The notes: generated from the sequence alone by a model not told the origin. DNA of 64,000 bases from Brevibacillus_C sp046036945 (GCF_046036945.1 NZ_JBJQOQ010000012.1:62001-126000), one strand, 5' to 3'; positions 34,771 to 43,268 are shown, counted from the stretch's first letter. Made by a program: numbers and translations.

Positions 34771-35585
34771 GTAGCAATTCTCCTTTCATGCAGTACCCAA
34801 TCGGCCGTATCACCCCGCAGTCCCCGCCGCAGCGTCTCGATCGAGAGAACGTCTGACGGCGCAATATTGCCAAGGTTGGCATTCAGTCCAAGCGTCAGGA
34901 GCAGGGCCACCTGCTGGTCCTTGCGCGGAGCCTCCCAGATCAACCGGTTTGCCCGCTCCCCGGCCAAGAGACTGATGTCGCGCAAGAACGCGGTGTCCAC
35001 TTCGCCAGAACGGTTAAAGACGCCGACATTTCCCGATTCCCTGGCCTCGATGATGACATAATCGGCACCGGCGCGCAAATCCCCCTCCAGGGTTTGAAAC
35101 AACTGTTCCTGGCAGACGACAAATGTCGAGGATTTTTTTCCAAATTCCGTAAAAACAGTTAGCCCCGCTTCTTTGGCAAGCTGGATCGCCCGATAGCGCT
35201 GATCAAGCGAAATCGGCAAACTTCCATCGGAGATTTCCACGGCGGTAAACCCGAGTTCAGTCACTCTCTCGATATACGCTTTCTCCGAGTCCTGCACGGC
35301 GGCGATTTCGAAAAACGTTCCCCCCGGCATGATCGCGATATGATGCATGCGGGCCAGGGCGATCTTGCGCTTCAGGAGGGCGGTCGGATACAGGGCAGAG
35401 GTACCGAAACCCAGCTTGTAAACATCGATGTAAGGAGCGGCGACGTTGACCAAGTCTTCGGTCGCATGCAGTCCCAATCCCTTGTCAATCACCATGGTAA
35501 GTCCGCTGCTGCGGGGTTTTTCCAATCGGGTGCTCGAAGGGTCAAGCCAGCTTTGCGGCCAAAACGGCGATTCATTCTCAATCAT
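34761..35585 (-). CDS. comA: Phosphosulfolactate synthase
   Basis: 274 residues from the ATG at 35585 with GGGGAG upstream; a start at 35633 is also open but lacks a site. A TIM-barrel enzyme with GLTMVIDKGLGLHATEDLV, YIDVYKLGFGTSALYP, GFTAVEISDGSLPISLDQR, FTEFGKKSS and DYVIIEARESGNVGVF. It adds sulfite to phosphoenolpyruvate to give phosphosulfolactate. It heads the leftward comA–comB unit, divergent from yqhV. The pair interrupts the B. subtilis efp–yqhV neighbourhood. Confidence 0.94.
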   Translation of the reverse strand: MIENESPFWPQSWLDPSSTRLEKPRSSGLTMVIDKGLGLHATEDLVNVAAPYIDVYKLGFGTSALYPTALLKRKIALARMHHIAIMPGGTFFEIAAVQDSEKAYIERVTELGFTAVEISDGSLPISLDQRYRAIQLAKEAGLTVFTEFGKKSSTFVVCQEQLFQTLEGDLRAGADYVIIEARESGNVGVFNRSGEVDTAFLRDISLLAGERANRLIWEAPRKDQQVALLLTLGLNANLGNIAPSDVLSIETLRRGLRGDTADWVLHERRIATCE

Positions 35586-35647
35586 GCGGTCTCCCCATTT
35601 CTCTAGGCGTTTTAGGTAGTTTATGCGGGACAAACGGGAGGAGTGAT

Positions 35648-35716
35648 ATGCGGCCAGACAAGTGGGCGATTGCCTACAAGCTGGGAGATTTTCGAACCGC
35701 TATCCTAAACGGATGA
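35648..35716 (+). CDS. Putative 22-residue small protein or leader peptide
   Basis: A short frame with a near-perfect GGGAGGAGTGAT site directly before its ATG encodes 22 residues (starting MRPDKWAIAYKLGDFR). It lies between the divergent comA start and yqhV, 36 bases before the yqhV start codon. The Shine-Dalgarno strength argues for translation; the peptide itself matches nothing I know. It could be a small protein or an upstream frame that affects yqhV translation. Confidence 0.35.
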   Translation: MRPDKWAIAYKLGDFRTAILNG

Positions 35717-35752
35717 TTGTCCGCATAAATTGGGGAGAGGGGAGGGACTGGC

Positions 35753-36016
35753 ATGTTGGAGAAGGCAATTATCGGCATGGCATCGCTGAGGATTTTGTCC
35801 GGCACGATCGAAATTCTTGCCGCTTTGCTCATATTGAAGCTAAACGAAGTAGAAAAGGCGCTGATCGTCAACTCGGCGCTCGCCTTGGTCGGGCCCATTA
35901 TCCTGCTGACGACGACAACGATCGGCCTCTTGGGATTGTCTGACCGCATCAGCATGGCGAAAATCATGTGGATTTTCGCAGGAATCACCTGTATTTTTAT
36001 CGGAATCAGGAAATGA
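35753..36016 (+). CDS. yqhV: YqhV family membrane protein (DUF2619)
   Basis: 87 residues with AGAGGGGAGGG upstream. Three hydrophobic segments (LRILSGTIEILAALLILKLN, LIVNSALALVGPIILLTTTT, KIMWIFAGITCIFIGIRK) match YqhV, a small membrane protein encoded just before spoIIIAA in B. subtilis. Here namA and a CD1247-type gene stand between it and spoIIIAA. Function unknown. Confidence 0.88.
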   Translation: MLEKAIIGMASLRILSGTIEILAALLILKLNEVEKALIVNSALALVGPIILLTTTTIGLLGLSDRISMAKIMWIFAGITCIFIGIRK

Positions 36017-36082
36017 TCAGCACATTTACATTTGATTAAACCGGTACTGTATGTGGTAGAATATGGCGGGAGGTGGTCGCAA

Positions 36083-37099
36083 ATGAACCGCTTATTTCAA
36101 CCATTACAGGTAAAAGGAATGCAAATAAAAAACCGCATCGTCATGTCCCCGATGTGCCAGTATTCGGCAGATCAAGATGGCAGGGTGACCGATTGGCACC
36201 GGGTGCACTACCCTGCGCGCGCCGTTGGCGGAGTGGGACTTGTTATCGTGGAAGCGACGGCTGTTCAGGCCAACGGAAGGATTTCAAGCCGCGATCTGGG
36301 GATCTGGCATGACGATCACATCGCCGGGCTGGCGGAAATCGTCCGGCTTGTCAAGGCAAATGGGGCCGCTATCGGCATACAACTGGCCCATGCCGGCCGC
36401 AAAGCGGAAAAGGACGTTCCTGGTGTCCACGAAGCTCCGTCGGCAATCCCTTTTTCCGACGCGTATGAGACGCCGACGGCCCTTGATCTGCAAGGGATTG
36501 CAGAGGTCGTCTCCAACTTCCAGCAGGCAGCAGTTAGGGCCGGCAAGGCCGGCTTTGACGTCATCGAAATCCATGCGGCCCACGGCTATTTAATCAATCA
36601 ATTTTTGTCGCCGCTGACCAACCGCCGTGAAGACGAATACGGCGGCGATCCGGACAAGCGGTTTCGGCTGTTAAAAGAAATCGTCCTGGCCGTCAAGGAA
36701 GTGTGGCAGGGACCGCTGTTCGTCCGTGTGTCGGCAGAAGAGTACCATCCCGACGGCAACCATATCGAGCAGTACGTCGATTACGCCAAGCGCTTGAAGG
36801 AGTTGGGTGTCGATCTCATTGACGCCTCTTCCGGTGCAGTCGTGCCTTACCGGATTGACGCGTATCCCGGCTATCAGGTGCCGCTTGCGGAGAAGATCAG
36901 ACAGGGTGCGGGCATTGCTACAGGGGCGGTAGGCTTGATCACAACAGCCGCACAGGCGGAAGAAATTCTGCAGAAGGATCAGGCAGACCTGATCTTTCTC
37001 GGCCGCGAGCTGCTCCGCAATCCTTACTGGCCTTTGCATGCCGGACGGGAACTCGAGGCACCGGACAACATACCGCAGCAGTATCTTCGCGCGTTTTAA
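36083..37099 (+). CDS. namA: NADPH dehydrogenase, old yellow enzyme family (YqjM type)
   Basis: 338 residues, exactly the length of B. subtilis YqjM, from the ATG at 36083 with GGGAGGTGG upstream. FMN/substrate features: NRIVMSPMCQYSADQDGR with the YqjM-type Cys, the active-site pair in VIEIHAAHGYLINQFLSPL, RREDEYGGDPDKRFR, and the phosphate-binding FLGRELLRNPYW. It reduces electrophilic alkenes (enones, nitro compounds) with NADPH, probably in stress defence. A stem (37119–37152) without a T-run follows. Confidence 0.94.
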   Translation: MNRLFQPLQVKGMQIKNRIVMSPMCQYSADQDGRVTDWHRVHYPARAVGGVGLVIVEATAVQANGRISSRDLGIWHDDHIAGLAEIVRLVKANGAAIGIQLAHAGRKAEKDVPGVHEAPSAIPFSDAYETPTALDLQGIAEVVSNFQQAAVRAGKAGFDVIEIHAAHGYLINQFLSPLTNRREDEYGGDPDKRFRLLKEIVLAVKEVWQGPLFVRVSAEEYHPDGNHIEQYVDYAKRLKELGVDLIDASSGAVVPYRIDAYPGYQVPLAEKIRQGAGIATGAVGLITTAAQAEEILQKDQADLIFLGRELLRNPYWPLHAGRELEAPDNIPQQYLRAF

Positions 37100-37197
37100 A
37101 ACGGCTGTTTAACCGGCAGAGTGACTCAGTTTTTTCCACTTGTAAGTCACTCCCCGCAGGGAACAATACTTTTGTACATCTGCGAGGAGGGGAATAG

Positions 37198-37725
37198 ATG
37201 GAGCACCTGCAAAAACGTATCTCTTATCTGCGCGGTTTGGCTGAGGGAATGGATGTGTCGGGAGCGAGTCGGGAAGGCAAGATGATCGGTGAGATCATCG
37301 AGGTGCTGGATGACTTTTACGGTCAGGTACGCGATCTGCAGGCCAGGGTTGAGGAAACGGAAGTGTATGTGGAAGCGATTGACGAAGACCTCAGCGACCT
37401 GGAATACATGCTGCAAGCCGACGACGAAGCCCTGTACGAAATCGTAGAGGACGATGAGGATGCGGAGTCGGCGGAGTCGGACTTTTACGACCTTGACGAC
37501 AGCGAGGACGCCAACGTGTACGCCTCACTGGACAACCGCGGACAGGAACGGTCCAAAACAGGCGCGGGCGCCGATGGCACAGGTGCGGAATACGAGATCA
37601 CCCACGTCGTTGAATGTCCCAATTGCCATGAGACATTGCTGCTGCTCGACGAGGTCGACACAGACGGCTACCGCCATTACATCATCGAGCCGTACAACCG
37701 CTTGGAACCGATCAATCCAACTTGA
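37198..37725 (+). CDS. CD1247 N-terminal domain protein next to spoIIIA
   Basis: 175 residues with GCGAGGAGGGG upstream. The N-terminal ~80 residues (LQKRISYLRGLAEGMDVSGA, then MIGEIIEVLDDFYGQVRDLQ) form the helical CD1247 domain. A long acidic linker (EDDEDAESAESDFYDLDDSE) leads to a small C-terminal motif VECPNCHETLLLLDEVD that could bind metal. The gene is found directly upstream of spoIIIAA in many spore formers, which suggests a sporulation or envelope role. It is separated from spoIIIAA by a terminator, so it has its own transcript. Confidence 0.8.
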   Translation: MEHLQKRISYLRGLAEGMDVSGASREGKMIGEIIEVLDDFYGQVRDLQARVEETEVYVEAIDEDLSDLEYMLQADDEALYEIVEDDEDAESAESDFYDLDDSEDANVYASLDNRGQERSKTGAGADGTGAEYEITHVVECPNCHETLLLLDEVDTDGYRHYIIEPYNRLEPINPT

Positions 37726-37748
37726 CGCTGCCAGCTTTTCATACCCAG

Positions 37749-37775
37749 GCCCGGGGCTTTTGCTCCGGGCTTTTT
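37749..37775 (+). terminator. Terminator between the CD1247-type gene and spoIIIA
   Basis: GCCCGG/CCGGGC with a 10-nt loop and TTTTT tail. Confidence 0.8.
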
Positions 37776-37803
37776 CGTGCTGCCTTTCCGAATCTGATTT
37801 GGT

Positions 37804-37834
37804 GGAATAAATCTCGTCCACTTCTGCATAGGTA
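37804..37834 (+). promoter_or_regulatory. Candidate sigma-E promoter of spoIIIA
   Basis: GGAATAAA (37804–37811), 15 bases, then CATAGGTA (37827–37834) fits the sigma-E pattern G-K-M-ATA / CATA. It ends 35 bases before the preferred spoIIIAA start. In B. subtilis spoIIIA is transcribed by sigma-E in the mother cell. Confidence 0.5.
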
Positions 37835-37869
37835 TGAGGTAAGTCTAAGTGGACAAAGGGGTGACACAA

Positions 37870-38832
37870 GTGAAAGAGATCAGCACCATCCTGCCAGCGT
37901 CTGTCCGCCACATCCTGTCCGCACTGCCGCTAGCCGTGAGAGAAAATATTGAAGAGATTCGCCTCAGGCAGAACATGCCGCTTGAAATCCGCTATGGCCA
38001 GCTGTCGAGCTACGTGACCCCAACGGGACAATTGACGGCAAATTCCAGGCAAGGTTGGGTGTTCACGGAAGAACAGGCAGGCAAGTTGATCAATCAAATC
38101 AGCCAGCATTCCCTGTATGCACTGGAGGAAGAATTGAAGCGGGGGTACATCACGGTCGTCGGAGGACATCGCGTCGGCATAGCAGGTAAAGTCGTGCTGG
38201 AGAGAGGTGAAGTCAAGGGAATTCGCGATCTCACCAGTTTTAATATTCGCATTGCGCGGGAAAAAAAGGGGATTGCCCAAAAGGTTCTGCCGTTCTTGCT
38301 GGAAGCAGCCAGGGTGCACAATACGCTGATCATCTCCCCGCCGCAGTGCGGAAAAACGACATTGCTTCGCGATATTGCCAGATCGCTCAGCTACGGAAGC
38401 GAATGGGCTTCCAGCCGCAAAGTGGCGATTGTGGACGAGCGTTCCGAGATTGCCGGCTGCCTGCATGGGGTTCCGCAGCGAGACGTCGGCCCGCGCACCG
38501 ATGTACTGGATGCCTGTCCAAAAGCCGTTGGAATGATGATGATGATTCGTTCGATGTCGCCAGAGGTGTTGATTGTCGACGAGATCGGCAGACAGGAGGA
38601 CAGCGATGCGATCTGGGAAGCCGTCTACGCCGGTGTCTCCGTCGTCTGCACCGCCCACGGCTGGGACGTAGAAGAGACCACCCGCCGTCCGATGCTGGCG
38701 AAGTTGATCCAGCAGGGGGCGTTCACGCGCTACATCACGCTCTCCCGCAGCAGCGGGATTGGGACGATCCAGGGAATTTACGATCAGGCACTGCAGCCGC
38801 TGCAAAAGGAAGAGCAGCTATGGTCAAGGTAA
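37870..38832 (+). CDS. spoIIIAA: Stage III sporulation protein AA (ATPase)
   Basis: 320 residues from GTG at 37870, with AAAGGGGTG upstream; the GTG at 37849 is the alternative. A secretion-type ATPase: IEEIRLRQNMPLEIRYG near the N-terminus, Walker A SPPQCGKTTLLRD (about residue 160), IVDERSEIAGC and a Walker B-like LIVDEIGRQED. It powers or organises the SpoIIIA–SpoIIQ channel between mother cell and forespore. First gene of the spoIIIA operon; its end overlaps spoIIIAB by 13 bases. Confidence 0.96.
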   Translation: MKEISTILPASVRHILSALPLAVRENIEEIRLRQNMPLEIRYGQLSSYVTPTGQLTANSRQGWVFTEEQAGKLINQISQHSLYALEEELKRGYITVVGGHRVGIAGKVVLERGEVKGIRDLTSFNIRIAREKKGIAQKVLPFLLEAARVHNTLIISPPQCGKTTLLRDIARSLSYGSEWASSRKVAIVDERSEIAGCLHGVPQRDVGPRTDVLDACPKAVGMMMMIRSMSPEVLIVDEIGRQEDSDAIWEAVYAGVSVVCTAHGWDVEETTRRPMLAKLIQQGAFTRYITLSRSSGIGTIQGIYDQALQPLQKEEQLWSR

Positions 38833-39338
38833 TCGGAGCGGCGATCATCATCTTTTCCGCCTCGATGGTAGGCTGGCAAATCGGCAAGTACTACGCGCTG
38901 CGGCCAATTCAGATCCGGGGGCTCTTGATGGCCTTGCAGATGCTGGAGACGGAAATCGTCTACGGGGCAACTCCGCTCTCCCGCGCTTTTTTGCAAGTCG
39001 GCAGACGAATTCAGGCGGAAATCGGCCAGATCTTTACCAGCGCAGCCGAGTTTTTGCTGACCAAAGAGGGCCTCGGGACACAGGAATGCTGGCAAATGGC
39101 GTTAAACCGACACCTGCCGTCTACGGCCCTGCGCAAAACGGAGCGGGAAGTGTTGGCTGGATTGGGACACGTGCTCGGCAGTTCTGACCGGGAGGACCAG
39201 CAGAAGCACCTGCGGCTCGCGGCGACGCATTTGCGCAGTCTGGAGGAAGAGGCGAGAGCGGAACAGCACCGGTACGAAAAGATGTACAAAAGTTTGGGAT
39301 TTCTCGGCGGTTTATTGGTCGTCATCCTAATGTTCTGA
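38820..39338 (+). CDS. spoIIIAB: Stage III sporulation protein AB
   Basis: 172 residues from the ATG at 38820, inside the end of spoIIIAA. The frame is open much further upstream, but that part is a shadow of spoIIIAA. N- and C-terminal membrane segments (IGAAIIIFSASMVGWQIGKY, SLGFLGGLLVVILMF) bracket a cytosolic helical domain with LQMLETEIVYGATPLSRAF. It resembles GspF-type platform proteins of secretion systems and works with SpoIIIAA. Confidence 0.94.
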   Translation: MVKVIGAAIIIFSASMVGWQIGKYYALRPIQIRGLLMALQMLETEIVYGATPLSRAFLQVGRRIQAEIGQIFTSAAEFLLTKEGLGTQECWQMALNRHLPSTALRKTEREVLAGLGHVLGSSDREDQQKHLRLAATHLRSLEEEARAEQHRYEKMYKSLGFLGGLLVVILMF

Positions 39339-39353
39339 AGCGAGGTGTTACCC

Positions 39354-39557
39354 GTGAACTTTGATTTGACTCCCGTTTTTCAAATCGCCGGAGTCGGTTT
39401 TATCATGGCGGTCATCCACACCGTCCTGAAGCAGTCGGGGAAGGAAGATATCGCCCATTGGGCCACCTTGGTCGGATTTATCATCGTGCTGTACATGGTG
39501 GCACATTACCTGGGAGATTTGTTTACCGAAGTGAAACGGGTTTTTTTGTTTAACTAA
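39354..39557 (+). CDS. spoIIIAC: Stage III sporulation protein AC
   Basis: 67 residues from GTG at 39354 (GCGAGGTG upstream). Two helices (FQIAGVGFIMAVIHTVLKQS and WATLVGFIIVLYMVAHYLGD) match SpoIIIAC (about 68 residues in B. subtilis), a small integral membrane component of the channel. Confidence 0.93.
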   Translation: MNFDLTPVFQIAGVGFIMAVIHTVLKQSGKEDIAHWATLVGFIIVLYMVAHYLGDLFTEVKRVFLFN

Positions 39558-39575
39558 GGACGTGGGGGTGCCCCG

Positions 39576-39965
39576 ATGGAAATCGTTCAAATCGTCGGTA
39601 TAGGGATGGTCGCTACCCTGCTCGCTTTGGTCATTAAAGACCAGAAACCGCTGTTCGCCTTTCTGCTTACCATTATCAGCGGCGTTGTCATTTTTACCTT
39701 CTTGATCGGAAAGATTTCCGAGGTCGTACGCATCTTGGAACGCCTGGCCGTCCAGGCCGACCTGAATATGGTCTTTTTGGAGACGATTTTAAAGATTATC
39801 GGAATCGCCTACATTGCCGAGTTTGGCGCACAGGTGACGCGTGACGCCGGGCAAGGAGCGATCGCTTCCAAGATCGAACTGGCGGGAAAAGTGCTCATTC
39901 TCGTGATGGCCGTCCCGATTGTCCAGATTATCATTGAAACCGTGATCCATCTGCTGCCGGGCTGA
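39576..39965 (+). CDS. spoIIIAD: Stage III sporulation protein AD
   Basis: 129 residues. Three to four helices: IVGIGMVATLLALVIKDQKP, FAFLLTIISGVVIFTFLIGK, IGIAYIAEFGAQVTRDAGQG and VLILVMAVPIVQIIIETVIH. This is the SpoIIIAC/AD family member following AC. It is an integral membrane part of the channel. Confidence 0.94.
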   Translation: MEIVQIVGIGMVATLLALVIKDQKPLFAFLLTIISGVVIFTFLIGKISEVVRILERLAVQADLNMVFLETILKIIGIAYIAEFGAQVTRDAGQGAIASKIELAGKVLILVMAVPIVQIIIETVIHLLPG

Positions 39966-39978
39966 GAGGGGGATGTCC

Positions 39979-41163
39979 ATGGCACGCGTCATATGGATGT
40001 TTATACTGTTGTGGCAAATCCTGCTCCCGGGGGCGGCCGCGGCCGACACTGCCGAACCGGCTGCCGCAAGTCCCGCGGGCGAGCTGATGCGCCAGCAAAT
40101 CAAACAGCTGGACACATCGCGTGTCGAACAGTTCTGGAAAAAGACGCTGCAAGAGTACAAAGGGTATCTGCCCGACGTAAAATCGCCTGGATTCTTCCCC
40201 CTGCTGCTCGGAGACGGCGAGCTCACCTTCCCCGGCGTCGCCAAAGGCATGTTGAAATTTTTCTTTCACGAGATCTGGACAAACGGAAAGCTGCTCAGTT
40301 CGATCATCATTATCACCGTGCTGGCGATGATTCTGGAGACGATGCAGAACGCTTTCGAGAGAAATGCCGTCAGCACCGTCGCTTACTCCATCATCTATCT
40401 GGTCTTGATGGTGCTGGCCATGAACAGCTTTCACGTAGCCGTCACCTACGCCAAAGAGGCGATCACCAAGATGTCCGACTTCATGCTGGCGATGATCCCG
40501 CTGGTGCTCGCGCTGCTGGCGGCAATGGGCAATCTCGCCTCGGCGGCGATGTTTCACCCGATGATCGTGTTTATGATCAACATCAGCGGAATCATGATTT
40601 CCACCGTTGTCTTTCCGCTGATTTTCCTGTCGGCCCTGCTCGCGATTGCCAGCCTGTTTTCCGAGCGGTACAGAGTGACCCAACTGGCGACATTGCTGCG
40701 AAACATTGCGATGGGGGCGCTCGGCTCATTCTTCACGATTTTTCTTGCGATCGTGAGCATCCAGGGAGCGACGACGGCGGTGACCGACGGGATGACGATC
40801 CGCACGGCCAAATACCTGACCGGCAACTTTATCCCTGTCGTCGGCAGGATGTTTTCCGATGCCACCGATACCGTAATGGGAGCATCTCTATTGGTAAAAA
40901 ACACGGTTGGACTAGCCGGGGTCGTGATCCTGTTGATCATCTGCGCTTTTCCGGCGATGAAAATACTGGTGTTGGCGCTGATCTACAACCTTTCTTCGGC
41001 GGTGCTGCAGCCGCTGGGAAACAGCCCGATTATCGGAGCGCTCGGCACGATTGGCAAGAGCTTGATCTACGTCTTCGCGGCGTTGGCAGCGGTCGGTTTG
41101 ATGTTCTTTTTGGCCATTACGATCATCATCTCCGCCGGGAACATCTCGATGATGGTACGGTAG
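39979..41163 (+). CDS. spoIIIAE: Stage III sporulation protein AE
   Basis: 394 residues from the ATG at 39979 (GAGAGGGGG upstream). A signal peptide (RVIWMFILLWQILLPGAAAA) precedes an extracytoplasmic region of about 90 residues, followed by at least six membrane helices (for example IIIITVLAMILETMQN, MVLAMNSFHVAVTYAKEAIT). It is the largest SpoIIIA membrane protein. Its stop abuts spoIIIAF. Confidence 0.95.
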   Translation: MARVIWMFILLWQILLPGAAAADTAEPAAASPAGELMRQQIKQLDTSRVEQFWKKTLQEYKGYLPDVKSPGFFPLLLGDGELTFPGVAKGMLKFFFHEIWTNGKLLSSIIIITVLAMILETMQNAFERNAVSTVAYSIIYLVLMVLAMNSFHVAVTYAKEAITKMSDFMLAMIPLVLALLAAMGNLASAAMFHPMIVFMINISGIMISTVVFPLIFLSALLAIASLFSERYRVTQLATLLRNIAMGALGSFFTIFLAIVSIQGATTAVTDGMTIRTAKYLTGNFIPVVGRMFSDATDTVMGASLLVKNTVGLAGVVILLIICAFPAMKILVLALIYNLSSAVLQPLGNSPIIGALGTIGKSLIYVFAALAAVGLMFFLAITIIISAGNISMMVR

Positions 41164-41172
41164 GTGAACGCT

Positions 41173-41835
41173 ATGGATTGGTTAACGCTCTGGCTGAAGA
41201 AAATTATCCTGCTCGTCCTCCTGGCGGCCTTTCTCGACCTGATTCTGCCCAATACCACCCTGCAGAAGTACGTCAAAATGGTCATGGGAATGATCATTCT
41301 GATCACCATCCTGACACCGGCATTCTCGCTCTTGCAGCTGTCCCCCGACGAGTTGGCCAACCGGCTCACTCGCTATAAGGAAAACCTGAACCTTTCGTCT
41401 CCGGAGAGCGACTACAGGGCCTTGGCAGACAGACTGCTCAAACAGCAGAACCAGCAGGCGGAAGAATACGTAGCCAGGCAGGTGGAGACGCAAATTCGCG
41501 AGCAGGTGAAGTCTGAATACGGCGTAGAGGCAGGTGATGTGGTGGTATCGATCGAGAGTCAGCCGGGAAAACAGCCGCAAATTGAGAGTGTCACGTTTAC
41601 GATCGCGAATCAGCCCCGGCAGGAGGCGGACCGACAAATCAAGCCGATTGAGCCGGTGGTAATTAAAGTGGGGGATGACAAGATGACGGAAACAGCCGCG
41701 GTCCCGGCAGCGGGCGGGCAGGACGAGCATCCGCTGTACCGAAACATTGCCCGGAGCATCGCGCAGGCGTGGGAGCTGCCAGCCGAACGGGTGAAGGTCG
41801 TAAGTGAAACAGACAATGCTGAGGTCAGGCGATGA
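41173..41835 (+). CDS. spoIIIAF: Stage III sporulation protein AF
   Basis: 220 residues from the ATG at 41173; a GTG at 41164 directly after the spoIIIAE stop is the alternative. Two N-terminal helices (LKKIILLVLLAAFLDLILPN and VKMVMGMIILITILTPAFSL) precede an extracytoplasmic domain with a ring-building fold (SEYGVEAGDVVVSIESQ). It belongs to the channel that supports late forespore development. Confidence 0.94.
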   Translation: MDWLTLWLKKIILLVLLAAFLDLILPNTTLQKYVKMVMGMIILITILTPAFSLLQLSPDELANRLTRYKENLNLSSPESDYRALADRLLKQQNQQAEEYVARQVETQIREQVKSEYGVEAGDVVVSIESQPGKQPQIESVTFTIANQPRQEADRQIKPIEPVVIKVGDDKMTETAAVPAAGGQDEHPLYRNIARSIAQAWELPAERVKVVSETDNAEVRR

Positions 41836-41862
41836 TGGAAGCAAAAAGGGGGGCAATGGCGA

Positions 41863-42513
41863 ATGTTAGACAAGTTCAAGCAGCTCTGGGCGGGCGGGAC
41901 AAGCGAGCCGGGCCAGAAGAACCAGAAAAAGATGCGGCCAATCCACTATTTCATTATTCTGCTCGGCCTTGGCATCGTCGCGATGATTTTCACCGACTTC
42001 CTGTCCGTCCAGCCCGATTCTCCCTTGCCGGGAAGCTTCAACCAGGCTGAGCCCCCAACAGGAGAGCAAGCGTCGCTGCCAGCTCTCGGCGGCACCCCGG
42101 GCAAGGATCAGATCCGCGAGTATGAAAACCTTTACGAAACCAGGCTGGAAGAAATGCTGGAGGGCGTGATCGGCGTCGGAAAGGTGGAGGTGATGGTCAA
42201 CCTTGACTCTACGCCGGAGATCGTGGTGGAGAAAAACAGCAATTCGCGAACCGCAGCCACCAAGGAAACGGACAAGGACAGGGCGACCCGCGATCAAACG
42301 GATCAGTCAAAGGATGAACAAGTCGTGGTGATCCAGGGTTCCAAACAAGACCAGCCTATCGTGGTGAAAACGCTGAAGCCAAAGGTGAGAGGGGTGCTGG
42401 TGGTCGCCAAGGGCGCAGACAACATACAGGTCAAAGCGTGGATCACCGAAGCCGTTCAGAAAGTGTTGGACGTTCCTGCATATAGAATTTCAATTTTGCC
42501 TAAAAAAGGCTAG
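41863..42513 (+). CDS. spoIIIAG: Stage III sporulation protein AG
   Basis: 216 residues. One membrane helix (PIHYFIILLGLGIVAMIFTD) precedes an extracytoplasmic ring domain (YENLYETRLEEMLEGVIGVG, VEVMVNLDSTPEIVVEKN, VRGVLVVAKGADNIQVKAWI). SpoIIIAG forms the large 30-mer ring of the feeding-tube-like channel in B. subtilis. Confidence 0.95.
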   Translation: MLDKFKQLWAGGTSEPGQKNQKKMRPIHYFIILLGLGIVAMIFTDFLSVQPDSPLPGSFNQAEPPTGEQASLPALGGTPGKDQIREYENLYETRLEEMLEGVIGVGKVEVMVNLDSTPEIVVEKNSNSRTAATKETDKDRATRDQTDQSKDEQVVVIQGSKQDQPIVVKTLKPKVRGVLVVAKGADNIQVKAWITEAVQKVLDVPAYRISILPKKG

Positions 42514-42525
42514 GAGGTAATGAAG

Positions 42526-43155
42526 ATGATACTGCGAAAGCAAACAGTCTGGCTGCTGACGATGCTTGCCGTGATGGTCGTACTATCCGGCTACTACTTG
42601 GTTAAAGGGCCGACGAATCAGCCGGCTCTGGGAGAAGAAAACAAGCTGGAGGCACCGCTGGCTGGCGTGGAAGTAGATTCGCATGAAACCGACCAGCCGG
42701 CCACAGACGCCAAGCCGGTGAAAGGAACAGGGGAGGCGGCCGATACGGATACGGCAAAACAGCAGGAGACGCCGCAGGTCGCCGATCAGGATGTTTTGCC
42801 GAACGCGGCCAGCGATACGCTGACGGGGATGCGGATGCAGCGGGAAGCGACGATACAGCGGCTGAAGGATGAGCAGATGACGATCATGATGAACTCCGAT
42901 TCGTCGCAAGCGATTGCCGATGCCAAATTGAAGTACGACCAGCTGTCCACGCAGGAAAACAATTCGATCAGGATGGAAGAACTGCTGAAAGTGCAGGGTT
43001 ACAAGGACGCGATCGTCGACATCCACGACAACGGAGTAACGGTCCTCGTACTGAAAGATAAACTGGAGCCGAAGGAGGTCGTTGACATCATTGCCCTGGC
43101 CAAACAGGAATTGAAAGTTTCGGGCAGCAGCGTCACTGTCCGCTATACGCGATAG
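42526..43155 (+). CDS. spoIIIAH: Stage III sporulation protein AH
   Basis: 209 residues from the ATG at 42526, correctly spaced from TAGGAGG; the ATG at 42520 is too close to that site. A single helix (TVWLLTMLAVMVVLSGYYLV) is followed by a linker and the YscJ/FliF-like ring domain (RMEELLKVQGYKDAIVDIHD, VVDIIALAKQELKVSGSSVT). SpoIIIAH contacts SpoIIQ on the forespore side. Last gene of the operon, with a terminator after it. Confidence 0.95.
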   Translation: MILRKQTVWLLTMLAVMVVLSGYYLVKGPTNQPALGEENKLEAPLAGVEVDSHETDQPATDAKPVKGTGEAADTDTAKQQETPQVADQDVLPNAASDTLTGMRMQREATIQRLKDEQMTIMMNSDSSQAIADAKLKYDQLSTQENNSIRMEELLKVQGYKDAIVDIHDNGVTVLVLKDKLEPKEVVDIIALAKQELKVSGSSVTVRYTR

Positions 43156-43187
43156 CTCACACTTACCCATAATTTCAGATTTGCTCG

Positions 43188-43222
43188 GGAAGGATTCGCT
43201 TCGAATCGTTCCTGATTTTTTT
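43188..43222 (+). terminator. Terminator of the spoIIIA operon
   Basis: GGAAGGATTCG pairs with CGAATCGTTCC (one mismatch) around CTT and is followed by TGATTTTTTT. Confidence 0.8.
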
Positions 43223-43268
43223 GCCCATACTAGATCACTAGACGCAAACGGGCCCGGGAAATCATTTC

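Noticed and set aside
37119..37152. Terminator after namA
   Set aside because: GAGTGACT/AGTCACTC forms an 8-bp stem but is followed by CCCGCAGG, with no T-run and a large loop.
38346..38819. Long N-terminal extension of spoIIIAB
   Set aside because: This part is Arg/Gly-rich out-of-frame reading of spoIIIAA; family sequence starts at the ATG at 38820.
39993..41378. 461-codon rightward frame across spoIIIAE
   Set aside because: Arg/His/Asp-rich out-of-frame reading; spoIIIAE in the other frame is fully conserved.
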